From positions 1,736,001 through 1,800,000 of the forward strand of contig NZ_CP037745.1 of assembly GCF_004345025.1 (NCBI RefSeq): a DNA stretch of 64,000 nt, in the 5' to 3' direction. Position 1 is the first letter of the stretch, and each line of letters starts with the position of its first letter. This DNA is from Rheinheimera sp. D18. Its GTDB lineage: Bacteria > Pseudomonadota > Gammaproteobacteria > Enterobacterales > Alteromonadaceae. Under the pieces are notes generated by a model. The model was given only the letters and a program-made list of their open reading frames with translations, was not told the origin of the DNA and searched no databases. The translations under genes and the position numbers were made by a program. This document shows positions 48,424-58,496 of the stretch, in pieces.

Positions 48424-48574
48424 TATCTCGTGCTATTTGTAGCGTTTTTGTTGTAAAATAAGTAGCAAACGTAAAACCTGTTACAGGATTACATTTTTAA
48501 ACAAAACAATGCGGGTAAATAATGCTGTATTTTCTTATCATTAGTTTATCCATTTTGTTTAAGCGCAGAGTATC

Positions 48575-48856
48575 ATGCAGACTTTAGCTCCAAAGCTGGA
48601 ATTTTCTCCTCAGCAATACTTAACATTATTGGCATTATTAGTCTTAGCTAGTGTATGTAATCCAATGTTAGCTTGGCTATTTCCATCTATTGCCGGCAGT
48701 GTATGGTTAACTGTCTTGCCTCCTCTGATTGGTATTTATCAGTTACTGTTGTTTTTTCGTAATCTTGGTATTATTAGTTTACCTAACGCCGCATACTACT
48801 CCGCGTTATTAGCCCCTTTATTTGCATTAAGTTTTTACTCGTTTGTACTGCATTAA
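48575..48856 (+). CDS. Small hydrophobic membrane protein
   Basis: The 93-aa protein has three likely helices (about residues 15-35, 42-62 and 71-91) and almost no soluble part. I do not recognise a family. It stands alone between csiV and ylqF. The Shine-Dalgarno region is weak (GCAGAG). A 21-codon hydrophobic frame (48522-48587) overlaps its start in another register. Confidence 0.65.
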   Translation: MQTLAPKLEFSPQQYLTLLALLVLASVCNPMLAWLFPSIAGSVWLTVLPPLIGIYQLLLFFRNLGIISLPNAAYYSALLAPLFALSFYSFVLH

Positions 48857-48962
48857 CATACCTTTAGTCATTTTTAAGTTATTATAGCGCCCACTCTGAC
48901 AGTGTGGAGGGCATATGCACCTCTTTAGTTGTTTGTTATTCGCTATTTTAAGGTACTAACTA

Positions 48963-49898
48963 ATGTCTATTAACTGGTTTCCGGGCCATATGCACAAAGC
49001 CCGCAAAGAAATTGCCGAAGTCATGCCGCAAGTCGATATCATTATCGAAATGTTAGATGCGCGCATTCCCTTTTCCAGTGAAAACCCATTAGTACCGCAG
49101 CTTCGTCGTAACACGCCCTGCATTAAAGTATTGAATAAAGCTGATTTAGCCGACCCCATATTAACCCAGCGCTGGGTCGAGCATTTTGATAGCCAGTCAG
49201 GGGTTAAAGCCATTCCTATTAGCCAGCAAAACCCTGAGCATATTCGCGCCCTACTACAACTATGTAATGACATGCTGCCAGAGCGAAACCTTGAAATTCG
49301 TGGTGCTCGAGCCATGATCATGGGTATACCTAACGTGGGTAAATCTACATTAATTAATACCTTAGCTGGGCGTATTATCGCCAAAACCGGTAACGAAGCC
49401 GGAGTTACAAAAACACAGCAACGGATTAAGCTAGATAACAACGTTACCTTAACCGATACGCCAGGCTTTTTATGGCCCAAACTTAGCCCGCCGACTTGTG
49501 GTTATCGCTTAGCGGTAACGGGCGCGATTAAAGATACCGTATTTGATTATGCCGATATCGGCATGTTTGCCGCAGAATATCTATTAGCTACCTATCCGCA
49601 AGCCGTGATGCAGCGTTTTGGTTTAACCGAGTTGCCAGAGAATGATCTGGCCTTAATGGACGCTATAGGCATTAAACGTGGCGCCATGCGTAAAGGCGGT
49701 ATTGTCGATTTAGAAAAAGTTGGCAGCATACTGATCACCGAATTACGTGCCGGCAACCTTGGCGCTATTACCCTCGAAACACCAGAAATGGTTAGCCAAG
49801 AACAAATTGACGCTAAAGCGGCTGAAGCAAGCAAAGCCATTGATAAAGCCCAGCGTGAAGCAGAACGTAAGCGCAAAGCGCAAAAGAAATACCGCTAA
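48963..49898 (+). CDS. ylqF: Ribosome biogenesis GTPase YlqF/RbgA
   Basis: The 311-aa circularly permuted GTPase has motif order G4 (LNKADL, about residue 57), G1 (GIPNVGKSTLIN, about 121) and G3 (DTPGFLW, about 166). It assists large-subunit assembly. The N-terminus INWFPGHMHKARKEI is typical. The C-terminus is a charged Lys/Arg tail. AAGG precedes the ATG. Confidence 0.95.
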   Translation: MSINWFPGHMHKARKEIAEVMPQVDIIIEMLDARIPFSSENPLVPQLRRNTPCIKVLNKADLADPILTQRWVEHFDSQSGVKAIPISQQNPEHIRALLQLCNDMLPERNLEIRGARAMIMGIPNVGKSTLINTLAGRIIAKTGNEAGVTKTQQRIKLDNNVTLTDTPGFLWPKLSPPTCGYRLAVTGAIKDTVFDYADIGMFAAEYLLATYPQAVMQRFGLTELPENDLALMDAIGIKRGAMRKGGIVDLEKVGSILITELRAGNLGAITLETPEMVSQEQIDAKAAEASKAIDKAQREAERKRKAQKKYR

Positions 49899-49967
49899 TG
49901 GTAAGTCACTTTATGCTTGTTGATGTTGTAGCTGCACGTTACTATAGCAAGCTTATTTGAGGCTGAG

Positions 49968-50297
49968 ATGCTGCGCAAAACCATTGGCTTAGTTATATTA
50001 CTGATCATTATGCTTAACCATGCGGTTGTGGCGTGCGATGCTATGATTATACATATGCCTGATCATGCCCATGCCTATGCCAGCTTAACCGATACCCACC
50101 TCAATCAGGTACATAACAACGATCACAGCAGCAAAGACGATGCAGACCAACACAGCGCGCATGCCCATGTCAGCTGCCATATTGCCTTTTTTAATGGCGT
50201 AGAATTACTTAATTTTAATAGTTCAGCCATCAGCTGCGCTAACCTTAGCTGCCAAACCATAAGTTACAGCCCACCAGTACCGCCTCCTAACGTTTAA
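49968..50297 (+). CDS. His-rich secreted small protein heading the metal-efflux operon
   Basis: The 109-aa protein has an N-terminal signal segment (KTIGLVILLIIMLNHAVVAC; the VVAC could be a lipobox). A segment rich in His and Asp follows (about residues 30-64, with several H-x-H and DH pairs), then a Cys-containing tail (four Cys in all, including SCANLSC). I know no named family. It lies 45 bp before the outer-membrane channel gene of a CzcCBA-type system, so periplasmic metal binding or delivery is a reasonable inference. Confidence 0.75.
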   Translation: MLRKTIGLVILLIIMLNHAVVACDAMIIHMPDHAHAYASLTDTHLNQVHNNDHSSKDDADQHSAHAHVSCHIAFFNGVELLNFNSSAISCANLSCQTISYSPPVPPPNV

Positions 50298-50342
50298 TCC
50301 TGTTCGCTTTTTACCCTAATATGAACTTACAGGAGCATACCT

Positions 50343-51611
50343 ATGTGTATGAGATATTCTTTGCCAGCACTGCTGGCTGCTATTTGCTATTGTCTAAGTG
50401 CAAGTGCTGAGCCGCTATCTTTAACCCAAGCATTACAGCAAACCTTGCAACACAACCCAGCGTTACAGGCCTATTCATATCAGCTGCGGATTGCTGAAGC
50501 TAGCTTGCTGAATGCTGGCAATAGTCCAGCGCCGCAACTCGATATTGCTATTGAAAACATTCTGGGTCGTGGTGATAATCGTGGCTTAGCTGGTGCTGAA
50601 TTTACCTTAAGCTTAAGCCAACAAATTGAGCTAGGCAGTAAACGCGAACGCAGGCTAGATGTGGCCGGCTGGCGAAATAAGTTACAGCAAAATAATTACG
50701 AACTAACTCGTTTAGATGTGTTAGCCGATACCACCAAGCAATATATTCAACTCCTGAACCTGCAACAGCAAAGAGTGCTGACTGAGCAGAAAATTACTCG
50801 CGAAACCGATTTGCTTAATACGGCGTTAGAGCGCGGCAAAGCCAGCAACTTGCACGAAGCGGATATCAGCCGCATTAAGTTAAAATTACTTCGCAGTGAA
50901 ATAGCACTGGCAAACATTAGCCAACAACTAGAACAACAGCGCTATCAGTTGGCAGCTAACTGGAATGCAGAGCCCAACTTTAGCGAGGTAACCGGTGATC
51001 TGGCGGTTCTACCCTTGCTACCTGCGTTGTCGGAGCTACAAACCGAACTACAACGTAGCCCACTAACGAGCCGCTATCTAACGCAGCAACGCTTAGCTCA
51101 AAGTTTGCTACAGCAAGCCGAAGCAAACAGCAACGCTAATATAACTGTATCAGCGGGTATACGCCGTGATGAAGCACAAAATGATACCTCATTAGTGTTG
51201 GGGTTTAGCCTACCGCTTTACACTGCTGCAGCCAGCAAAGCAAACCAGCTAGCGGCAGAAGCTGAGCAAGAGCTTGCAAGTTCACAGCAGCAGCTTAACC
51301 ATACCCAGCTTAACTTGCTTCTAACGCATTATGTCCTGCAATTAAATACCTTACGCTCAGTATCCACCGCTATTACTAACCAGCTTTTGCCACAGGCCAA
51401 ACATTTGTTAGCAACCAGCATGGCTGGATATCAGCAAGGCCAAATTGATTTACTTAGCGTGTTAGCCGCCGATGAAGAACTGCTGCAAGCCAACTTAGAA
51501 CTAGTTGAAAGTCAACGTCACTTTCACCTAATAGTACTAGAGCTAGAACGCCTAACCGGACAGCCGCTGGTGTTATCAGGCCCAGTACCATTTGCCAAAA
51601 TAGAGAATTAA
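50343..51611 (+). CDS. TolC-family outer-membrane channel, CzcC-like
   Basis: The 422-aa outer-membrane efflux protein has a signal peptide cleaved near SASA-EPLS. Two repeats rich in coiled coil form the alpha-barrel (about residues 30-210 and 230-415). AGGAG lies seven bases before the first ATG, so that start is used. It is the outer-membrane component of the RND metal efflux system encoded with the next two genes; the gap to the adaptor is 2 bp. Confidence 0.9.
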   Translation: MCMRYSLPALLAAICYCLSASAEPLSLTQALQQTLQHNPALQAYSYQLRIAEASLLNAGNSPAPQLDIAIENILGRGDNRGLAGAEFTLSLSQQIELGSKRERRLDVAGWRNKLQQNNYELTRLDVLADTTKQYIQLLNLQQQRVLTEQKITRETDLLNTALERGKASNLHEADISRIKLKLLRSEIALANISQQLEQQRYQLAANWNAEPNFSEVTGDLAVLPLLPALSELQTELQRSPLTSRYLTQQRLAQSLLQQAEANSNANITVSAGIRRDEAQNDTSLVLGFSLPLYTAAASKANQLAAEAEQELASSQQQLNHTQLNLLLTHYVLQLNTLRSVSTAITNQLLPQAKHLLATSMAGYQQGQIDLLSVLAADEELLQANLELVESQRHFHLIVLELERLTGQPLVLSGPVPFAKIEN

Positions 51612-51613
51612 TT

Positions 51614-52573
51614 ATGCCACTACTAACAAAAAAACGACTGAAAATGCAATCGACGTTGCACCGTCTACTACTGCTAATCGTATTTAGCGCCAGCCTACTT
51701 AATATATCGGCACAGGCCAGTGATGATGCACACGACGACCATCATGATGAGCATAGTGACGAACAACCACTTAATATCAGCCAGCGCATGCTAGCGCTAA
51801 ACCAAATCAGTACAGAAACCGCAACAGAAGTTACCTTGCAGCAAAAGACGCATCTGTTTGGCATCATTACCGCCATTCCTGAACAGCAAGCAACAGTTAA
51901 AGCTCCTTATACCGCAACGGTTGATAACGTTATGGTAAAACAAGGCGATAACGTCAGCAAAGGTCAGGTATTGGTTAACCTAACTAATATTAGTAGCTTA
52001 AAAAGCTATCAACTACGTGCACCGCTAGCAGGAATTATTACTCAGCGTTATATCAATAATGGTGAGCTGGTGCGAGATGAAGCACTGCTTGAGATTGCCA
52101 ACTACAACAAAGTATATGTAGAGATGTCGGCCTTTCCATCTGATACTGCGCGGATAAAACCAAACCTGCCCGTCAATGTTTTTAGCCTGCACCAGGCCAA
52201 ACAAGCTGACACCCACATCAGTTATATTTCGCCGCAAATGAGCAATAGCCATATTACCCGTATTCGCGCAATTATTGACAACCAAGATGGTTACTGGCGC
52301 CCAGGTATGCATATTAAAGCTGACATTCAAACTGCAGAAATTATGGTGCCGATTGCAGTTAGAAAAACTGCATTACAACAGATCGACAATGAACCCGTAG
52401 TATTTGTCCGCCATGGCGATAAGTTTGAAGTGCACAAGCTGACACTTGGCCGTGAAGACGATAACTATATTGAAGTACTAACTGGATTAGAGGTTGGCAG
52501 TGAATATGCCAGCAAAAACAGCTTTATTCTTAAAGCTGACGTACTTAAATCTGGCGCAAGTCACGAACATTAG
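51614..52573 (+). CDS. RND periplasmic adaptor (CzcB-like)
   Basis: The 319-aa membrane-fusion protein has a signal peptide ending near AQA and an acidic, His-rich N-terminus (DDAHDDHHDEHSDEQP). The lipoyl/barrel-sandwich parts are TAKVKAPYTATVDNV-like (about residues 90-160), and a C-terminal beta-domain follows. It links the inner-membrane pump to the outer-membrane channel. It is shorter than CzcB of Cupriavidus. The start is uncertain: Met11 is an alternative, and neither has a strong Shine-Dalgarno sequence. Ten bp separate it from the pump gene. Confidence 0.87.
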   Translation: MPLLTKKRLKMQSTLHRLLLLIVFSASLLNISAQASDDAHDDHHDEHSDEQPLNISQRMLALNQISTETATEVTLQQKTHLFGIITAIPEQQATVKAPYTATVDNVMVKQGDNVSKGQVLVNLTNISSLKSYQLRAPLAGIITQRYINNGELVRDEALLEIANYNKVYVEMSAFPSDTARIKPNLPVNVFSLHQAKQADTHISYISPQMSNSHITRIRAIIDNQDGYWRPGMHIKADIQTAEIMVPIAVRKTALQQIDNEPVVFVRHGDKFEVHKLTLGREDDNYIEVLTGLEVGSEYASKNSFILKADVLKSGASHEH

Positions 52574-52582
52574 GAGCGCGCT

Positions 52583-55500
52583 ATGATTGACCTAATACTA
52601 AAGCAAGCATTACAGCGGCGTTATTTAGTGTTGTTGCTTACGCTACTGATGGCGATGGCCGGTTTGTGGCAGGCACAGCAGCTACCAATGGATGCAGTAC
52701 CTGATATTACTAACGTGCAGGTACAAATTAACACTTCAGCAGCGGGCTATTCACCGCTGGAAACCGAGCAACGACTTAGCGTTATTATTGAAAATGCCAT
52801 GGCCGGCTTACCCAAGTTGCAGTATAGCCGCTCATTATCACGCTATGGCATGTCGCAGGTAACCGTTGTTTTTGATGAAGACACCAATATTTATTGGGCG
52901 CGTCAGCAAGTAGCCGAACGTTTACAAAGTGTACGCGACAATCTACCTGCCGATAGTCAAGCTAGCCTTGGTCCGATCACCAGTGGCTTAGGTGAAATTT
53001 TTATCTACTCCGTAACCGCCAACGCTGATGCGCGCACAGCTGAAGGTAAAGCTTACACCCCTGAAGATTTACGCACCATGCAAGACTGGTTGATTAAACC
53101 ACAACTGCTCAAGGTTAAGGGGGTAACAGAGGTTGATGCTATTGGTGGTTATCAGCGTCAATATCAGATAGCCCCTGATCCTGCTCGGTTATTAGCGTTT
53201 AAACTAACGCTGGATGATATTGCTGCGGCAGTGCAACGGAACAACAGTAATGTTGGTGCAGGCTATATTGAACAGCGTGGCGAACAGTGGCTAGTGCGCT
53301 CGCCCGGGCAACTTAAAAACCTGAACGATATTAGCCAGCTGGTTATCGCCAAACGCGGTGACGCGCTGGTAAGGCTGCATGATGTGGCTGACGTAATATA
53401 TGGTAAAGAATTACGCAGCGGCGCCGCGAGTATTAACGGTGAAGAAACCGTGCTTGGTACAGTATTTATGTTGCTGGGTGAAAACAGTAGAACCGTATCT
53501 AGTGCGGTGGCAGCAAAGCTAGATGAAATAAACCTGCGTCTACCTGATGGCGTAACCGCTACTGCCGTATATAACCGCACTACACTGGTAGATAAAGCCA
53601 TTGCTACCGTTCAAAAAAACCTATTTGAAGGCGCAATACTGGTTATCGTAGTGTTGTTTATCTTTTTGGGTAATATTCGCGCCGCATTAATCACCGCACT
53701 GGTGATCCCACTGAGTATGCTGTTTGCCATCAGCGGTATGGCGTTGAATAAAGTCAGCGGTAACTTAATGAGCTTAGGTGCTATCGACTTTGGCTTAATT
53801 GTTGATGGTGCCGTTATTGTTACTGAAAACTGCTTGCGACGCTTAGGGTTGGCCCAACATCGGCATGGCCGCCTACTTACATTAGAAGAGCGCTTAGCGG
53901 AGGTTTATCAAGCAACGAAAGAAGTATTCACCCCAGCCGTATTTGGTGTGCTTATTATTATGCTGGTGTTCTTACCCATTTTTGCTCTACGCGGGGTTGA
54001 GGGCAAAATGTTCCACCCTATGGCTTTTACTATTATCGTCGCGTTGGCAGGAGCGGTGTTATTGGCCATTAGCTTTGTACCGGCAGCTATTGCTATTTTT
54101 ATTCGTGGTAAAGTAACGGAACAAGACTCGGCCTTAATGCGTATATTAAAGCAAGGTTACTCACGCTTACTGGGCATCAGTATGCACCAGCCATTGTTAG
54201 CGCTAACCTCGGCTTTTATCTTGGTTGCAGTGGTATTTTGGCAAGGCAATAAGCTTGGCACTGAGTTTATGCCACAACTTGATGAAGGTGATATCGCCCT
54301 GCATGCGTTACGTATTCCTGGCGCCAGTTTGTCACAGTCATTACAAATGCAGTTGCTACTAGAGCGTGAAATTGGCACCTTAGCGCAGGTTGAACGAGTG
54401 TTCTCAAAAATGGGTACTGCAGAGGTTGCTAACGACCCAATGCCGCCGAATGTCGCCGATACCTATGTAATGCTTAAACCTCACTCTGCATGGCCAGATC
54501 CTAGCTTAACTAAAGCCGAATTTATAGAACAACTGCGCCAGATAGTAGAAGCTATACCGGGCAATAACTATGAATTTACTCAGCCAATACAAATGCGCTT
54601 TAACGAACTAATAGCCGGTGTTAGAGCCGATGTGGCGGTACGCATCTATGGCGATGATTTAGCCGAACTGACCAAGGCCGCAGAAGCCGCTAGCCTATTA
54701 CTTAATAATATTGCCGGCGCTAAAGATGTGCGGATGGAGCAAACTACGGGTTTACCTATGTTGTCGATTGAACCAGACAGTGAACATCTTGCGTTACTAG
54801 GAATAGACGTAACGACGTTACAAAACACGATACAAACGGCCATTGGTGGGCGTCAATTGGGGCAAATTTACGAAGGTGATAAAGCCTTTGCCCTTGTATT
54901 GCGTTTAGCTGACGATATTCGTGAAGATCCGCAGCAGCTAAAGCGTTTACCGGTAGCTCTGCCTTATACCGATGCTGAGTTATCTTACGTACCGCTGGGT
55001 GAAATTAGCCAGTTTAATGAAATTAACGCCGCTAATCAGATCAACCGAGAAAGTGGCAAGCGTAATATTGTTGTTAGCGCCAACATAGCCGGCCGTGACC
55101 TTGGTAGCTTTATCGCAGAAACCCGCCAAGTTATGGATTCTCAACTAATATTACCGTCTGGTTATTGGTTAGATTACGCTGGCACCTTTGAGCAGTTGCA
55201 ATCAGCATCCACAAGGCTAGCTTGGTTAGTACCAATAACACTGCTGCTTATTTTTGGCTTACTGTTAAGCGCGCTTGGCAGTGTGCGAGATAGTGTTATT
55301 GTCTTTAGCGGCGTACCACTGGCGTTAACTGGAGGCTTGGCCGCGTTAATGCTACGCGATATGCCGTTGTCTATTTCTGCTGCGGTTGGTTTTATTGCAC
55401 TATCAGGTATAGCGGTACTTAATGGTGTGGTTATGCTCACTGTAATTAAACAACTACGAGAGCAAGGCATGCAATTACAGCAAGCTATTACACAGGGGGC

Positions 55501-55702
55501 AATAATGCGTTTAAGGCCAGTGCTAATGACCGCGTTAGTCGCCAGTTTAGGCTTTATTCCCATGGCGCTAAACACGGGTGCAGGCGCTGAAGTTCAGCGC
55601 CCACTAGCAACAGTGGTTATCGGCGGTATTATCTCAGCAACAATATTAACGCTATTACTGCTGCCATCACTGTACAAGTTGGTACATAACAAACGCAGTT
55701 AA
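52583..55702 (+). CDS. czcA: Heavy-metal efflux RND pump, CzcA family
   Basis: The 1039-aa inner-membrane pump has 12 helices and two large periplasmic loops. The helix-4 motif DFGLIVDGAVIVTEN keeps the Asp, Asp and Glu of CzcA (D402, D408, E415 there), which favours divalent Zn/Co/Cd/Ni over Cu/Ag. It uses the proton gradient. GGAGCGCG precedes the ATG. Substrate specificity is inferred. No dedicated regulator is visible in the window. Confidence 0.92.
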   Translation: MIDLILKQALQRRYLVLLLTLLMAMAGLWQAQQLPMDAVPDITNVQVQINTSAAGYSPLETEQRLSVIIENAMAGLPKLQYSRSLSRYGMSQVTVVFDEDTNIYWARQQVAERLQSVRDNLPADSQASLGPITSGLGEIFIYSVTANADARTAEGKAYTPEDLRTMQDWLIKPQLLKVKGVTEVDAIGGYQRQYQIAPDPARLLAFKLTLDDIAAAVQRNNSNVGAGYIEQRGEQWLVRSPGQLKNLNDISQLVIAKRGDALVRLHDVADVIYGKELRSGAASINGEETVLGTVFMLLGENSRTVSSAVAAKLDEINLRLPDGVTATAVYNRTTLVDKAIATVQKNLFEGAILVIVVLFIFLGNIRAALITALVIPLSMLFAISGMALNKVSGNLMSLGAIDFGLIVDGAVIVTENCLRRLGLAQHRHGRLLTLEERLAEVYQATKEVFTPAVFGVLIIMLVFLPIFALRGVEGKMFHPMAFTIIVALAGAVLLAISFVPAAIAIFIRGKVTEQDSALMRILKQGYSRLLGISMHQPLLALTSAFILVAVVFWQGNKLGTEFMPQLDEGDIALHALRIPGASLSQSLQMQLLLEREIGTLAQVERVFSKMGTAEVANDPMPPNVADTYVMLKPHSAWPDPSLTKAEFIEQLRQIVEAIPGNNYEFTQPIQMRFNELIAGVRADVAVRIYGDDLAELTKAAEAASLLLNNIAGAKDVRMEQTTGLPMLSIEPDSEHLALLGIDVTTLQNTIQTAIGGRQLGQIYEGDKAFALVLRLADDIREDPQQLKRLPVALPYTDAELSYVPLGEISQFNEINAANQINRESGKRNIVVSANIAGRDLGSFIAETRQVMDSQLILPSGYWLDYAGTFEQLQSASTRLAWLVPITLLLIFGLLLSALGSVRDSVIVFSGVPLALTGGLAALMLRDMPLSISAAVGFIALSGIAVLNGVVMLTVIKQLREQGMQLQQAITQGAIMRLRPVLMTALVASLGFIPMALNTGAGAEVQRPLATVVIGGIISATILTLLLLPSLYKLVHNKRS

Positions 55703-55709
55703 TAAGCAT

Positions 55710-55740
55710 AAAAAAGACGGTGCTATATGTTTTAGCACCG
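55710..55740 (-). terminator. Terminator oriented against czcA
   Basis: CGGTGCTA-TATGTTT-TAGCACCG has its T-tract only on the minus-strand side (TCTTTTTT). It therefore acts best on leftward transcription, although the flanking genes are both on the plus strand. It may also weakly end the czc operon. Confidence 0.6.
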
Positions 55741-55811
55741 CCATTGTTAAACGTTACGCACAGCCCCATCTACAGTGATGTACTTTAGCAACCGATCAGA
55801 AGGGTTAATCT

Positions 55812-56324
55812 ATGTTTTATGATATGACAGTAGTGCAATTTAGCAAAATGCTACAAAATTTAACGGCTATCCTCAACAAGGGTGAAGCCTTTGCCCAAAG
55901 CAAAAAAATTGACGTTGCTGTTTTACTCAATTCACGTTTGGCACCGGATCAGTTTAATTTAATCCGTCAGGTGCAAATTGCCTGTGACACCGCGAAGTTA
56001 GGTGTAGCACGTTTAACCGGCAAAACAGACTCAGCACCTAAGCACGCTGATGACGAAACGACATTAGAGCAATTGCAGCAGCGTATTGCCGACACAGTGG
56101 CTTACTTAGCCACCTTTAGCGAAGCTGATTTTAACCAAGCAGCAACGCAGCACGTAACGCAGCCGCGCTGGGAAGGTAAATACCTGACTGGATCTGACGC
56201 TTTAATTCAGCACATAATCCCGAATCTGTATTTTCACGTCAATGCTGCCTACGCCATCTTACGCCACAATGGCGTAGATATTGGTAAACGAGATTATCTG
56301 GGCGTTATGCCTTATAAATCTTAA
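55812..56324 (+). CDS. DUF1993-family protein
   Basis: The 170-aa cytoplasmic protein matches DUF1993, distant relatives of the DinB four-helix bundle. MTVVQFSKMLQNL is at the N-terminus and PNLYFHVNAAYAILRHNGVDIGKRDYL (spanning about residues 137-163) at the C-terminus. Its function is unknown. It is monocistronic and followed by a good terminator. Confidence 0.9.
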   Translation: MFYDMTVVQFSKMLQNLTAILNKGEAFAQSKKIDVAVLLNSRLAPDQFNLIRQVQIACDTAKLGVARLTGKTDSAPKHADDETTLEQLQQRIADTVAYLATFSEADFNQAATQHVTQPRWEGKYLTGSDALIQHIIPNLYFHVNAAYAILRHNGVDIGKRDYLGVMPYKS

Positions 56325-56351
56325 CCTTTCGCCAATTATTAATTGGTCAAA

Positions 56352-56384
56352 AAAATGCCGAGTATCTGCTCGGCATTTTGTTTT
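56352..56384 (+). terminator. Intrinsic terminator after the DUF1993 gene
   Basis: AAAATGCCGAG-TATCTG-CTCGGCATTTT is followed by GTTTT. The 11-bp stem is perfect and lies 27 bp after the stop. Confidence 0.9.
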
Positions 56385-56442
56385 AACGTATTTTGTGCTT
56401 AGTATTTAACCATTCACACCTGTTTCTTGCGCTGCTTTGAGG

Positions 56443-56448
56443 TATAAT
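56443..56448 (+). promoter_or_regulatory. -10 box of rimO
   Basis: A consensus TATAAT lies 40 bp before the rimO ATG and beyond the preceding terminator. The -35 region is weak. Confidence 0.45.
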
Positions 56449-56488
56449 CCGCCGACTTTTTTCGGCGCAGCCAACTTCAAGAGACACT

Positions 56489-57892
56489 ATGACAGTACAG
56501 ACCTTTGATCCGACACAAACCACCACCTTGGACACGCCAGTTAAAAGCCTTACGGCACAGGCTTTAGCCAGTTCAAGTAAAGGTAATACTATTGGCTTCG
56601 TTAGCCTTGGCTGCCCGAAAAACTTAGTCGATTCAGAGCGCATTCTTACGCAATTAAAAAGCGAAGGCTACAATATCGTGCCGACATACGACGACGCGGC
56701 CTTAGTTATTGTTAACACCTGTGGCTTTATTGACAGCGCAGTACAAGAGTCGTTGGAAACTATTGGCGAAGCCTTAGCCGAAAACGGCAAGGTTATTGTT
56801 ACCGGTTGTTTAGGTGCACGCGAAGATGAAATTCGCCAAGTACACCCCAATGTATTAGGTATTACTGGCCCGCACTCTTACGAGAACGTATTAAAGCAAG
56901 TACACGAATTTGTGCCTAAACCTAAGTACGACCCCTTTACCATGTTAGTGCCCGATCACGGTATTAAATTAACCCCCAAACACTACGCCTATGTAAAAAT
57001 TTCTGAAGGCTGTAACCATCGCTGCACCTTTTGCATTATTCCGTCAATGCGCGGTGACTTAGTCAGCCGTCCAGTAGGTGAAGTATTAGATGAAGCGCAG
57101 CGTTTAAAAAATGCCGGCGTAAAAGAGTTACTCATTATTTCTCAAGACACCAGTGCCTATGGTGTTGATGTAAAACATCGTACGGGGTTTTGGAATGGCT
57201 CTCCGGTTAAAACCTCAATGCAATCATTATGCGAAGCTTTGGGTGAGATGGGTATTTGGGTGCGTTTGCACTATGTTTATCCGTACCCGCACGTAGATGA
57301 CATTATTCCATTGATGGCAGCCGGTAAAGTACTGCCTTATTTAGATATTCCGTTTCAACATGCCAGCCCGCGTATTTTAAAACTGATGAAACGCCCAGGT
57401 CAGGCGGACCGCGTATTAGAACGGATTAAGAAATGGCGTGAAATCTGCCCAGAGCTAACCATTCGTTCCACCTTTATTGTTGGCTTTCCTGGCGAAACTG
57501 AAGAAGATTTTCAAATGCTACTCGACTGGTTACAAGAAGCCCAGTTAGACCGAGTTGGCTGCTTTAAATACAGTCCTGTAGTGGGCGCTAAAGCAAATGA
57601 ATTAGCTGATCCGGTAGCGGATGAAGTAATGGAAGAACGCTATCATCGTTTTATGCAAACGCAACAAGCCATTAGTACTGCGCGGTTACAAGCTAAAATT
57701 GGCCGCACCATTAAAGTGTTAATTGACGAAGTAGACGATGAAGGTGCCATTGGCCGCAGCCATGCTGATGCACCAGAAATCGACGGTGCAGTGTATTTAA
57801 ACGGCTTAACCAAGGTAAAACCGGGCGATATTATTAATGCTGTAGTTACCGAAGCCGATGAATACGATTTATGGGCAACAATTGCTGAGTAA
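56489..57892 (+). CDS. rimO: Ribosomal protein S12 methylthiotransferase RimO
   Basis: The 467-aa radical SAM enzyme adds a methylthio group to an Asp of ribosomal protein S12. The N-terminal UPF0004 domain has [13 protein letters not shown]. The radical SAM cluster is [15 protein letters not shown], and a C-terminal TRAM domain follows (about residues 395-465). The N-terminus is about 30 residues longer than the conserved domain; the ATG at 56489 has AAGAGA before it. Confidence 0.96.
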   Translation: MTVQTFDPTQTTTLDTPVKSLTAQALASSSKGNTIGFVSLGCPKNLVDSERILTQLKSEGYNIVPTYDDAALVIVNTCGFIDSAVQESLETIGEALAENGKVIVTGCLGAREDEIRQVHPNVLGITGPHSYENVLKQVHEFVPKPKYDPFTMLVPDHGIKLTPKHYAYVKISEGCNHRCTFCIIPSMRGDLVSRPVGEVLDEAQRLKNAGVKELLIISQDTSAYGVDVKHRTGFWNGSPVKTSMQSLCEALGEMGIWVRLHYVYPYPHVDDIIPLMAAGKVLPYLDIPFQHASPRILKLMKRPGQADRVLERIKKWREICPELTIRSTFIVGFPGETEEDFQMLLDWLQEAQLDRVGCFKYSPVVGAKANELADPVADEVMEERYHRFMQTQQAISTARLQAKIGRTIKVLIDEVDDEGAIGRSHADAPEIDGAVYLNGLTKVKPGDIINAVVTEADEYDLWATIAE

Positions 57893-57926
57893 CTAAATTA
57901 AAACACTAAATCGCATTAGTTTACGG

Positions 57927-58496
57927 TTATTGCTTTAAACGGGTAATAACCTGCAATAAACGTTGTAAGCCGTATTGGTACGCTACGTCATTAAATGCAG
58001 GTGACGCGCTATTCATAAAACCATGCTGATAAACCGTTTTATTAGCGCTAATCGTGGTGTTAGCGCTTAACTGTTGCAGCATGTCATCGACATTAAAATG
58101 ATGTTCTTGTTCGCCAAATATCAGCTCTGTAGCGATGTTTGGCGATTTATCTTGATGCAAATGTAGTTGCCCAGGATAAAACAACACTAAATTTTTAATA
58201 CTAAGAGGTTTAACATCTGCAACTGCACGCCATAAAGCGGATGCGCCCGCGCTAAAGCCTATAGCAAGATTGGGCTGCTGTGTTAACGCTTGGGTCACAC
58301 CTTGTGTATAACCGTCATGGCCAGTCTGGGCAATAAATGCCTGATAAGCGCTAAGCTCGGTATCAAACTGCTGTAGGCGACCTTGGTAAGGATCAACGGT
58401 TTGTACGGTTACACCTGCGTTTTGTAAGCAATCAATTAAAGATTGTAATACGTCACCATAGCCAAAAATATCGGTTGCAATCAGTACTTTTAGCAT
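57927..58496 (-). CDS. Dienelactone-hydrolase-like alpha/beta hydrolase
   Basis: The 189-aa protein has the nucleophile elbow GFSAG (Ser about residue 81), an acidic region after LIFGEQEHHF, and a candidate catalytic His in YQHGFMN near residue 158. It resembles small dienelactone-hydrolase family proteins. Its ATG shares a base with the stop of the VWA gene (TAATG), so it is co-translated in the MoxR-VWA operon. The substrate is unknown. Confidence 0.85.
   Translation of the reverse strand: MLKVLIATDIFGYGDVLQSLIDCLQNAGVTVQTVDPYQGRLQQFDTELSAYQAFIAQTGHDGYTQGVTQALTQQPNLAIGFSAGASALWRAVADVKPLSIKNLVLFYPGQLHLHQDKSPNIATELIFGEQEHHFNVDDMLQQLSANTTISANKTVYQHGFMNSASPAFNDVAYQYGLQRLLQVITRLKQ

Noticed and set aside
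48880..48925. Hairpin CCACTCTGACAGTGTGG before ylqF
   Set aside because: The arms do not pair cleanly and there is no T-tract.
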